Source: Bacillota bacterium
GTDB taxonomy: Bacteria; Bacillota; Clostridia; Oscillospirales; Ruminococcaceae
Length of the DNA: 6,693 nt
Direction: 5' to 3'
Assembly (NCBI GenBank): GCA_023439605.1
Contig: JAEXNS010000085.1
Coordinates: forward strand, 1-6,693
Of this stretch, positions 1-5,535 are shown in pieces. Position numbers and translations under genes: made by a program. Under the pieces are notes generated by a model. That model saw only the letters and a list, made by a program, of their open reading frames with translations. It was not told the DNA's origin and did not search any database. Every line of letters begins with the position of its first letter. Positions within the stretch are counted from its first letter, which is position 1.

Positions 1-168
1 ACATCAATGAGAGAAGTGGATAAGAAAGTAAAAGATATTTCATTAGAAATTGAATCAAAAAATTCTAAAGAAAGAATTCAAGATTTAAAAAGCCAAATTG
101 AAAAAGGCACATATTTTGTGAATAGTGGAAATGTTGCAGACGCTATTCTAGGTAGATTTGGAGTTTAA
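1..168 (+). CDS. flgM: Anti-sigma-28 factor FlgM, C-terminal part (5' end outside window)
   Basis: The window opens inside this gene in frame 1; 55 codons are visible before the TAA at 166-168. FlgM binds and inhibits the flagellar sigma factor sigma-28 (FliA/SigD) and is exported once the hook is complete, which releases late gene expression. The visible part is the conserved sigma-binding end: a charged helix followed by RIQDLKSQIEKGTYFVNSG and then VADAILGRF, matching the family pattern of I-x-x-I-x-x-G-x-Y-x-V near the C terminus. FlgM proteins are usually about 90 residues, so roughly 35 residues and the promoter are missing upstream. The position directly before flgN and flgK is the standard Firmicutes order and supports the call. 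An internal ATG at 7-9 is not taken as the start because it would leave a truncated protein and has no upstream sequence to judge. Confidence 0.87.
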   Translation, partial: TSMREVDKKVKDISLEIESKNSKERIQDLKSQIEKGTYFVNSGNVADAILGRFGV

Positions 169-180
169 AAAATAGTGGTG

Positions 181-190
181 AAGGAGGAGG
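181..190 (+). promoter_or_regulatory. Strong ribosome binding site for flgN, supporting a GTG start
   Basis: AAGGAGGAGG lies 7 bases before the GTG at 198-200. The next in-frame ATG codon is far inside the protein (residue 32), so this site fixes the non-ATG start of flgN. Confidence 0.8.
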
Positions 191-197
191 GCTTGTT

Positions 198-668
198 GTG
201 AATGATCTATATAGAAGTTTTATTGAATTTATAAATGAATACACTACATTTTTTGAATATGTCGTAATAAAAGAAGAAGAAAAATATAGAGCCATGATCT
301 CATATGATCTAGAAAAAATAGAACATGCCCTTTCTGAACACCAATCTATTATAAAAAAAGTAGAAATATATGAGCAAAAAAGAGAAAAAATTCAAAGAGA
401 AATGGGATATGAAAATTTAACATTAAAAGAATTAATGGAAAATTTAACAAAGGATAGTGAAGAATTGGTTTCTTTATATAGGAGATTTAAAATGTCCATA
501 GAAAATGCAAAGTATTTCAATGAAAAATCATTGAATTTTGCAAAAGAAAATCTGGAGTTTATGGAAGAATTAAATCCTGTAGGGGTAACGGATCCAAGTT
601 TATATAACGCAAAAGGAAACACAATAGAAAACAACATAAAATCATCTATACTAAATAAGAAAATATAA
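198..668 (+). CDS. flgN: FlgN-family export chaperone for the hook-filament junction proteins
   Basis: A 156-residue, strongly helical and charged protein that starts at GTG behind a strong Shine-Dalgarno site. FlgN is a cytoplasmic chaperone that binds the C-terminal helices of FlgK and FlgL and delivers them to the flagellar type III export gate. The sequence shows the family pattern: an N-terminal helix with E-E-E-K-Y-x-A-M (about residues 26-33), a D-x-E-x-I-E-x-A-L stretch with following helix (37-52), a K-R-E-K-I-Q-R-E-M-G turn (61-70), then L-T-L-K-E-L (74-79), a long coiled-coil-like helix (85-125), and a C-terminal Y-N-A-K-G element (136-140). No membrane segment or signal peptide is visible and there are no cysteines. 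It sits 29 bases after flgM and 19 bases before flgK, its expected client, which fits one operon. Individual FlgN proteins are poorly conserved, so the assignment rests on pattern plus context. Confidence 0.9.
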   Translation: MNDLYRSFIEFINEYTTFFEYVVIKEEEKYRAMISYDLEKIEHALSEHQSIIKKVEIYEQKREKIQREMGYENLTLKELMENLTKDSEELVSLYRRFKMSIENAKYFNEKSLNFAKENLEFMEELNPVGVTDPSLYNAKGNTIENNIKSSILNKKI

Positions 669-687
669 GGAAAAGTGGTGATACAAG

Positions 688-2217
688 ATGAGATCAACGT
701 TTTTTGGATTTGAGGCTAGTAAGACTGCAATTTTTTCAAGTCAAAAATCATTAGATATAGTAGGGCATAATTTATCTAATATGACCACGGAAGGCTATAC
801 ACGTCAAAGAGTGGAGCAAGTAGCGAAGGATGCAGGAAGTTATAATTCAAGGCTTAAAGTAAATCAAGCTGACTATTCTGGTATGGGAGTAGATATAAAT
901 GGTGTTGCACAAATAAGGAGTAAGGCACTTGATAATTCTTTTAGACAAGAGTATGCGGATGTAGGATATTTTGAACAAAAGAAAGCAATGCTTTCTGATG
1001 TTGAATCTGTTTTACAAGAGTTAGATATAGGTGACGATGGAAATGGATATGGTTTAAGTTATGCTCTAAAGCAAGTATATACATCTTTACAAGATTTTTC
1101 AGCAAATCCTTCTTCTCCAACAGAGGCCAACATAGTTACTTCTTCGTTTAAAAATATGGCTTTAGCTCTAAGACAAGTTTCTAGTGATTTAACTGATTCA
1201 GCAAATTTATATAAAAATGATTTAAATGTTGCAGTTACAGAAGTAAATGAAAAAATAGAAGAAATAGCAAAGTTAAATGAAACAATTAGTAAAAGTGCTA
1301 TGAACAATAATTATAATAAAGATTATGGTCCAAACGAACTTATGGATAAAAGAAACCTTCTTGTAGATGAATTATCTGCTTTTGGTAAAACTAAAGTAGA
1401 ATATCAAAAAGACGGAACTATAGATCTTGATTTTAACGGCACTACAGTTGTAAAAGGTAAAGAGGCAGATAGATTAATGTATAAAGAAAACTACGACCGA
1501 ACAGTAACTATTAGTTTTGCTTCCAATGGCACACGAGCTGACCTTGAAAATGGATCTTTAAAAGCAATGACAGATTTATTAAATGGACGAGGAATGAATG
1601 TTACAAACGGAAATGAGAGTAGCGAAAGAGGATATCTACATTATATGGATAAACTCAATACATTTGCATCAAAAATAACAGATGTTGCAAATAATACGAT
1701 TCCAGATGAGTTTGATGAAGATGGTAATGTAGTTAGTTATAAGAAAATATTAGGAGCGGAAATGTCAACGGAAAATGGATTTGAGGTTTTCCCTGAAATG
1801 CTTGTAACAGCTTCTAATATATCTTTAAGTGATGAATTAAGTGGCAGTTCAAACTATTTAATACAAGATGATAGTAGTCGTGACAATACATATATTTTAC
1901 AAATGATAACTAGACTAACTACAAATGAATATCAGTTTGAAAATACAGGCGATGGATTTAAAGGTAATTTTGCAGATTTTGTAAATGATTATACTAGTTC
2001 ACTTGGAGGCGATTTAAGCTATACAACAATAAGAAGTGAAGCAGCTCAAAATGTTTCCAATGAAATATTAAACAATAGAGATTCTATTTCTGGTGTTAGT
2101 GAAAGTGAAGAAACTGTAAATATGATGACTTATAATAGGGCGTTTCAAGCAGCATCAAGAATGATGACTGTTATGGATGATTTGTTAAATGTTATAATTA
2201 ATCAAATGGCTGTATAA
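688..2217 (+). CDS. flgK: Hook-filament junction protein FlgK (HAP1)
   Basis: This 509-residue protein forms the first junction ring between hook and filament and is exported through the flagellar type III apparatus. The N-terminal rod/hook signature is clear: STFFGFEASKTAIFSSQ, then H-N-L-S-N-M-T-T-E-G-Y-T-R-Q at residues 27-40. The C-terminal signature occupies about residues 468-509, with SGVSESEETVNMMTYNRAFQ followed by A-A-S-R-M-M and the terminal amphipathic helix ending in I-I-N-Q-M. These two ends form the coiled-coil core; the middle is the variable exposed domain. Length is close to B. subtilis FlgK (about 507 residues). No cysteine is present, as usual for exported flagellar axial proteins. 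The ATG is preceded by GGTGAT (677-682), complementary to the 16S rRNA tail, 5 bases upstream. FlgN, its chaperone, is encoded immediately before and FlgL 14 bases after. Confidence 0.97.
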   Translation: MRSTFFGFEASKTAIFSSQKSLDIVGHNLSNMTTEGYTRQRVEQVAKDAGSYNSRLKVNQADYSGMGVDINGVAQIRSKALDNSFRQEYADVGYFEQKKAMLSDVESVLQELDIGDDGNGYGLSYALKQVYTSLQDFSANPSSPTEANIVTSSFKNMALALRQVSSDLTDSANLYKNDLNVAVTEVNEKIEEIAKLNETISKSAMNNNYNKDYGPNELMDKRNLLVDELSAFGKTKVEYQKDGTIDLDFNGTTVVKGKEADRLMYKENYDRTVTISFASNGTRADLENGSLKAMTDLLNGRGMNVTNGNESSERGYLHYMDKLNTFASKITDVANNTIPDEFDEDGNVVSYKKILGAEMSTENGFEVFPEMLVTASNISLSDELSGSSNYLIQDDSSRDNTYILQMITRLTTNEYQFENTGDGFKGNFADFVNDYTSSLGGDLSYTTIRSEAAQNVSNEILNNRDSISGVSESEETVNMMTYNRAFQAASRMMTVMDDLLNVIINQMAV

Positions 2218-2224
2218 GGGGGTG
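2216..2224 (+). promoter_or_regulatory. Ribosome binding site of flgL overlapping the flgK stop codon
   Basis: AAGGGGGTG begins within the flgK TAA (2215-2217) and ends 7 bases before the flgL ATG. The overlap suggests translational coupling of flgK and flgL, which are needed in similar amounts in the junction. Confidence 0.7.
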
Positions 2225-2231
2225 TTTTAAT

Positions 2232-3272
2232 ATGAGAATCACGCAAAGTAGCTTGACTAGAAATTATTTGTCTAACTTAACTAAAAATTTAGGTTATCTC
2301 AATTCTTCTCAACAAAAAGTTACAACGGGAAGAGCATTTACTAGAATGTCTGAAAATATTTCTGATGGTTCTAGAGCATTAAAATTAAGAGCTAGAATAT
2401 ATAAAAACGAACAAATGCTTAGAAATTCAAAATCTGCAAATGAATCTTTAGAAATAACAGAGACTAATTTGAAGTCTATAAAAGAAGTTTTAGATACAGT
2501 TACAGAACAGTCTTTAAAAGCTCAAAATGGTACAAATACTCAGGAGCTTGAGATATACGCCAATTCCTTTGATAAGATGAAAGAGCAAATAACACAGTTC
2601 GCAAATTGCACCTATAACGATCAATATCTTTTAGGTGGATTTAATATTAAAACACCACCTTTTTCATCAAATGAGGATGGAGGATTACTTTACAATGGTG
2701 CTGAAGTAAATGAAATTTCAAAAGATGAAAATGGAGTTTTTAGTACTTTTGAAGGACCAGTTCCTTTGAGTTCGGATGTTTATTTTGATATAGGACTTAA
2801 GTTAAACATGAGTGGTTCGGAATTGGATAAGAAATCTGCGTTTAAAGTTTCTGCATCAGGTTTGGATTGCTTAGGTTATGGAATGACACCACTTACTTAC
2901 GTAAATAAAGATGAAGAAACTGTAAATTATATAGCTCCAAATAACATAATTGAAATTCTTGGAGAAATGTCTAAGTCTATGCGTGAAGGGGATATAAATA
3001 AACTTTCAGCTTTAGACGAACACTTAAAAACCTCAACAGAAAACTTATTATTACAAGTTGCAGATATAGGAACTAGAACTAACTTTTTAGAAACAAATAT
3101 ATCTAAACTAGAAGACTCAGAGGACCAATTAACTATGATGCAATCAGCACTAGAAGGTGTAGAAGATACAGATGAACTAATAAATCTAAGCACATATAAG
3201 TATACATGGATGCTAACCCTACAATATGGCGGAAGTGTAATACCACAATCGTTAATGGATTATGTTAAATAA
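2232..3272 (+). CDS. flgL: Hook-filament junction protein FlgL (HAP3), flagellin superfamily
   Basis: A 346-residue member of the flagellin/FlgL family, the second junction ring on which the filament is built. The N-terminal helical domain (about 1-140) has MRITQSSLTRNYLSNL, the S-x-x-Q-x-K-V-T-T-G-R pattern (25-34) and a D-G-S-R-A-L-K-L stretch (45-52) where flagellins have the D-D-P-A element. The Y-L-L-G-G-F motif (132-137) ends the first conserved block. The C-terminal helix (about 265-346) carries T-R-T-N-F-L-E, the E-D-T-D-E-L-I-N-L-S pair, and ends in V-I-P-Q-S-L-M-D-Y-V, the usual FlgL ending. FlgL rather than flagellin is supported by length, this ending and the position after flgK. 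Unusual for an exported axial protein, two cysteines occur (Cys126 beside the Y-L-L-G-G motif, Cys213 in the variable domain). Confidence 0.96.
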   Translation: MRITQSSLTRNYLSNLTKNLGYLNSSQQKVTTGRAFTRMSENISDGSRALKLRARIYKNEQMLRNSKSANESLEITETNLKSIKEVLDTVTEQSLKAQNGTNTQELEIYANSFDKMKEQITQFANCTYNDQYLLGGFNIKTPPFSSNEDGGLLYNGAEVNEISKDENGVFSTFEGPVPLSSDVYFDIGLKLNMSGSELDKKSAFKVSASGLDCLGYGMTPLTYVNKDEETVNYIAPNNIIEILGEMSKSMREGDINKLSALDEHLKTSTENLLLQVADIGTRTNFLETNISKLEDSEDQLTMMQSALEGVEDTDELINLSTYKYTWMLTLQYGGSVIPQSLMDYVK

Positions 3273-3294
3273 TATTTTGCATAATGTTTACTCT

Positions 3295-3302
3295 AGGAGG
3301 TG
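3295..3302 (+). promoter_or_regulatory. Ribosome binding site that decides the start of the DUF6470-like gene
   Basis: AGGAGGTG is a full match to the 16S rRNA tail and lies 6 bases before the ATG at 3309. An in-frame GTG at 3300-3302 overlaps the site itself and therefore cannot be the start, so the gene is annotated from 3309. Confidence 0.85.
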
Positions 3303-3308
3303 TTATTT

Positions 3309-3896
3309 ATGCAGCTGTTAAAAATAACAACAACACCAATAGAATATGAAATCCATACTGAACCAGCCTCACTTGTTGCAAAAAAAGAATCAGAGGCTAA
3401 AAGTAAAACTGTAAATTATAAGCCTGAAATCAAAAGTCCAAGTAAGGTTTTAGCTGATAAGTCTAGTATAAATCCTAACTTTCAACAGTTATTAAAGGAT
3501 GAAACGGAAAAAAATGCACCAAATAATAATGAAGTAGATATTGAAAAATATGTTCAAATGGGTAATAGATTTCAAAAAGAAACTATGATTTCTAATTCTA
3601 TAAATAAGGTTATAAATCAAACCGATCATCATTTGCAATTATACAAAGTAGACTTAAATAAAATAATGGAAGAACAATCTAATGAACAAACGAATTTTAA
3701 AAACACTATTAACGAATGCTCAAATGGTTTAGATGATAATGAAAACTGTATTGCTATGGAGCAACATAGAATGGAGTATATTCCTTATAAATTTCGTCTG
3801 GAAATTATCGAGATGCCAAAAGTGGAAATTGAATATTTGGGTGGTTTTACTTATGTTCCAGCTAGTTCTGATCCGAACTATGATAAGAATGAATAG
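3309..3896 (+). CDS. DUF6470/YviE-like protein of the flgL-fliW interval
   Basis: A 195-residue protein of unknown function. In Bacillus the gene between flgL and fliW is yviE (DUF6470), and this gene holds the same position. The visible match is at the two ends. The N terminus MQLLKITTTPIEYEIHTEPA resembles the short hydrophobic-polar beta repeat that opens YviE-like proteins. The C terminus (162-192) has F-R-L-E-I-I-E-M-P-K-V-E-I-E-Y-L-G-G and then Y-V-P-A-S-S-D-P-N-Y, which I recall as the typical ending of clostridial members. The middle (about 25-155) is polar, rich in K, N, E and Q, and looks largely disordered or helical; I recognise nothing there. It has no signal peptide or membrane segment and contains two cysteines (137 and 147). 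It starts 36 bases after flgL and is followed by a hairpin, so it is probably the last gene of the flgM-flgL operon. The gene is certain; the family call rests on end motifs and synteny. Confidence 0.7.
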   Translation: MQLLKITTTPIEYEIHTEPASLVAKKESEAKSKTVNYKPEIKSPSKVLADKSSINPNFQQLLKDETEKNAPNNNEVDIEKYVQMGNRFQKETMISNSINKVINQTDHHLQLYKVDLNKIMEEQSNEQTNFKNTINECSNGLDDNENCIAMEQHRMEYIPYKFRLEIIEMPKVEIEYLGGFTYVPASSDPNYDKNE

Positions 3897-3902
3897 TATT
3901 TT

Positions 3903-3961
3903 AAGGATTGCATCAAAATCAGTAGGGTTTTAATGAAACAATACTTATTGATGTAGTCCTT
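3903..3961 (+). terminator. Long-loop hairpin, probable terminator or attenuator before fliW
   Basis: AAGGATTGCATCAA (3903-3916) can pair with TTGATGTAGTCCTT (3948-3961) over 14 base pairs, two of them G-U wobbles in RNA. The loop is 31 bases, with a possible inner 4-bp stem (AGTA 3921-3924 with TACT 3942-3945). A T-rich run, TCTTTTAATTT, follows at 3961-3971. It begins 7 bases after the stop of the DUF6470-like gene. The form fits an intrinsic terminator ending the flgM-flgL operon, but the large loop and interrupted T run make partial read-through into fliW-csrA likely. No convincing promoter was found between this hairpin and fliW. Confidence 0.55.
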
Positions 3962-3982
3962 CTTTTAATTTAAAAAATAAAA

Positions 3983-3993
3983 AAGGATGAGGA
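3983..3993 (+). promoter_or_regulatory. fliW ribosome binding site with CsrA-like GGA motifs
   Basis: AAGGATGAGGA precedes the fliW ATG (3997). AAGGA at 3983-3987 is a usable Shine-Dalgarno sequence at a spacing of 9 bases. The segment 3979-3990 also matches the CsrA binding consensus RUACARGGAUGU at 9 of 12 positions, including the whole ARGGAUG core, and a second GGA follows at 3991-3993. Binding of CsrA here would block fliW translation. This is an inference from the motif only. Confidence 0.4.
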
Positions 3994-3996
3994 AAC

Positions 3997-4437
3997 ATGA
4001 AAATTAAAACTAGAGATTATGGTGAAATAGATATAAATGAAGATGATATATTGACATTTGTAGAACCTATTTTTGGATTTGAAGAATATAAAAAATTTGT
4101 TTTTTTAATAGAAGAAGATTTTGAAGGGCAAATTGCATGGCTCCAATCAGTGGATGAGCCGGAACTTTGTTTTATTGTTGCAAATCCAAACATGGTTAAT
4201 TTTGATTATACACCATCCATTCCAGAAAACGTAAAAGAAAGCATTTGTAAAGATGGTTATGAAGTTTGGTTGATGATGGTTGTACACGAAGAATTAAGAG
4301 AATCTACTGTAAATTTAAAAAGCCCTCTCATAATAAATTTTGAAAAAAAGATGGCTATTCAGATAATACTAGAGGATCATTATTCTGTTCGTTTTCCTAT
4401 TTTTGAAGTAGAAAAAGGAGGAGATGAATTATGTTAG
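3997..4437 (+). CDS. fliW: Flagellar assembly factor FliW, CsrA antagonist
   Basis: FliW is a small cytoplasmic protein that binds flagellin and, when flagellin is exported, is freed to bind CsrA and relieve repression of flagellin translation. The 146-residue length is normal. Family features are visible in order: K-I-K-T-R-D-Y-G-E-I at the N terminus, I-F-G-F-E-E-Y-K-K-F-V-F-L (25-37), A-W-L-Q-S-V-D-E-P-E-L-C-F-I-V (47-61), V-W-L-M-M-V-V (90-96), and the signature S-T-V-N-L-K-S-P-L-I-I-N (103-114) followed by A-I-Q-I-I-L-E-D-x-Y. The stop codon lies inside csrA (7-base overlap), so the two partners are translationally linked, as is common. The start is set by the ribosome binding site at 3983-3993; it lies 100 bases after the previous gene, with a hairpin between. 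Confidence 0.97.
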   Translation: MKIKTRDYGEIDINEDDILTFVEPIFGFEEYKKFVFLIEEDFEGQIAWLQSVDEPELCFIVANPNMVNFDYTPSIPENVKESICKDGYEVWLMMVVHEELRESTVNLKSPLIINFEKKMAIQIILEDHYSVRFPIFEVEKGGDELC

Positions 4438-4664
4438 TATTATCTAGAAAAGAAGGAGAAGCAATAATAATTAATGGAAATATTGAGATAAAAATCATTG
4501 AAATTTCAGGTGAAAAAATAAAAGTTGGGAAAGAAGCTCCACACGACATAAAAATACTTAGAAGCGAACTTTGTCAAACTGTTGAAAGTAATAAGCAAGC
4601 TGCAACTAAAGTAGAGCCAAATAAATTATTGAGCTTTATAAATAGAATAAAAAAACAAGATTAA
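4431..4664 (+). CDS. csrA: Carbon storage regulator CsrA, RNA-binding translational repressor
   Basis: CsrA is a homodimeric five-strand beta protein that binds GGA motifs in mRNA leaders, typically over ribosome binding sites; in Firmicutes its main known target is the flagellin (hag) mRNA. The N terminus M-L-V-L-S-R-K-E-G-E and the G-K-E-A-P-H-D-I-K-I-L-R-S-E block (33-46) are diagnostic. The RNA-contact residues Arg6 and Arg44 are both present. Length, 77 residues, is close to B. subtilis CsrA (74) and includes the longer C-terminal tail (about 50-77) seen in Firmicutes, the part through which FliW acts in Bacillus. The ATG lies within the end of fliW, and a strong site AAGGAGG (4415-4421) sits 9 bases upstream inside fliW. 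A hairpin follows 4 bases after the stop. No flagellin gene follows, unlike Bacillus. Confidence 0.98.
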   Translation: MLVLSRKEGEAIIINGNIEIKIIEISGEKIKVGKEAPHDIKILRSELCQTVESNKQAATKVEPNKLLSFINRIKKQD

Positions 4665-4700
4665 AAAAAATAATGTCTGGAGTTTATTCCAGACATTATT
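4663..4700. terminator. Bidirectional terminator between convergent csrA and the PilZ-like gene
   Basis: AATAATGTCTGGA (4669-4681) and TCCAGACATTATT (4688-4700) form a perfect 13-bp stem with a 6-base loop. Read on the minus strand it is followed by eight T residues (complement of 4663-4670), a classic strong terminator for the minus-strand gene ending at 4706. On the plus strand the stem is preceded by the A run and ends in ATTATT without a long T run, so termination of csrA should be weaker, although the hairpin starts directly after its stop. Confidence 0.87.
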
Positions 4701-4705
4701 AGAAC

Positions 4706-5353
4706 TTAATATTCTGTAGACAAAGTATCTTTTAAAAGTAAAATGCTATAAGAGCGTATAAATTCAAGAATATCATTTTTGATTTTAGATTGATTTGCAT
4801 TTTTAATTAAATAGTTGTACTTTGACTTGCTGTTAAAAAGCATATATTTGCCATCTAAATTCAACGAGATTTTAGTAGGTTTTCTAAATATAGGTGCAGA
4901 TATTTCTATAGTTAAACTTCGGTCTTCATCTGTTTTTTGCCACGTTGTATAAAAACTTATTTTATCAACAGAAATAGAGCAAACTCTGCAATCGGTCCAG
5001 TTTGTTAAAGATTTATTGTTAAACAACCCTGTTTTAATAGTAGGAACAGCTATCTTAGCATTAAAGGAAGTTTCTAAAGTTAAAGAACGCTCTGCACCAG
5101 GCAAAACTGTTATTTTAATAGAGACTAAACGCATAAGCTTAGGAGATGAAAGGTATACTTCCCCTCTTATAACATGAGTACTTGATTTGCCTTCATAGCA
5201 TACTATTTTTAGTGGTGTTCCTATTTTCATTAAAGGTACAAAATTACTTGTAAAATCAACAGATCTATTGTTAACAGAAATTTTAGCAGTACCGTATTCA
5301 AGAATTTGATTTTCAGCGGTTTTTAATATTGCTTTACAATTACTTGGAAACAT
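4706..5353 (-). CDS. Probable two-domain PilZ-like (YcgR/MotI-type) protein with degenerate c-di-GMP motifs
   Basis: A 215-residue cytoplasmic protein, mostly beta-strand in character, without signal peptide or membrane segment. Length and layout fit the YcgR/MotI type: an N-terminal barrel (about 15-85) with I-G-T-P-L-K-I-V and R-G-E-V-Y-L-S-S (63-70), then a PilZ-like barrel (about 88-185) and a C-terminal helix, Q-S-K-I-K-N-D-I-L-E-F-I (188-199), like the closing helix of such proteins. The usual c-di-GMP ligands are not intact: where R-x-x-x-R is expected there is E-R-S-L-T-L (88-93), and where (D/N)-x-S-x-x-G is expected there is S-I-S-V-D-K (126-131). If it is PilZ, it probably does not bind the nucleotide in the normal way. 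There are four cysteines, including D-C-R-V-C (121-125). The start has a weak GAGG 8 bases upstream. It is transcribed against the flagellar genes from its own sigma-A-like promoter and ends at a strong terminator. The gene is well supported; the family call is inferred from form. Confidence 0.55.
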   Translation of the reverse strand: MFPSNCKAILKTAENQILEYGTAKISVNNRSVDFTSNFVPLMKIGTPLKIVCYEGKSSTHVIRGEVYLSSPKLMRLVSIKITVLPGAERSLTLETSFNAKIAVPTIKTGLFNNKSLTNWTDCRVCSISVDKISFYTTWQKTDEDRSLTIEISAPIFRKPTKISLNLDGKYMLFNSKSKYNYLIKNANQSKIKNDILEFIRSYSILLLKDTLSTEY

Positions 5354-5417
5354 AATATCAGCCTCAATTACAAAAAGATTATTAGGTATGGATAATATAT
5401 TTTTAGTTATAAACGTT

Positions 5418-5446
5418 ATTATAACATATATTTCTTAAAATATCAA
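5418..5446 (-). promoter_or_regulatory. Sigma-A promoter for the PilZ-like gene
   Basis: On the minus strand, TTGATA (5446-5441) is separated by exactly 17 bases from a perfect TATAAT (5423-5418), which also has the TGn extension. Only one base of the two boxes differs from consensus (TTGACA). The expected transcript start is near 5411, giving a leader of about 58 bases before the ATG at 5353. Confidence 0.75.
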
Positions 5447-5452
5447 TTGATA
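5441..5452. repeat. Perfect 12-base palindrome forming two back-to-back -35 boxes
   Basis: TATCAATTGATA is its own reverse complement. Its left half is the -35 box of the minus-strand promoter and its right half (5447-5452) reads TTGATA on the plus strand. It could act as a shared promoter centre or as a binding site for a dimeric regulator. Confidence 0.6.
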
Positions 5453-5477
5453 AATGAACAATATATAAATATATAAT
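5447..5477 (+). promoter_or_regulatory. Candidate sigma-A promoter for the gene at 5536
   Basis: TTGATA (5447-5452) is followed by TATATA at 5470-5475 (17-base spacer) or by a perfect TATAAT at 5472-5477 (19-base spacer). Either is usable, but the region is nearly pure A and T, so the -10 assignment is uncertain. The leader to the ATG at 5536 would be about 50 bases and includes a T-rich stretch. No sigma-28 motif was seen here. Confidence 0.45.
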
Positions 5478-5535
5478 TTTTTTATTTTTGTTACAAATCC
5501 ATTAAAAAATTCACATTTAGAAGGGAGAGGTTAAT

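Noticed and set aside
392..697. Minus-strand open frame inside flgN
   Set aside because: It lies opposite a well-supported gene, has no family features and no ribosome binding site, and is explained as an antisense shadow.
1059..1307. Minus-strand open frame inside flgK
   Set aside because: Antisense to a clear flgK coding region and without any recognisable motif.
2927..3193. Minus-strand open frame inside flgL
   Set aside because: Antisense to the conserved C-terminal part of flgL; serine-rich composition is typical of an antisense shadow.
3300..3308. In-frame GTG upstream of the DUF6470-like gene as a possible start
   Set aside because: The GTG is part of the AGGAGGTG ribosome binding site; the ATG at 3309 has ideal spacing from it.
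3733..3933. Second plus-strand frame overlapping the end of the DUF6470-like gene
   Set aside because: Out of frame with the gene that has the conserved C-terminal motif, lacks a ribosome binding site, and runs into the hairpin.
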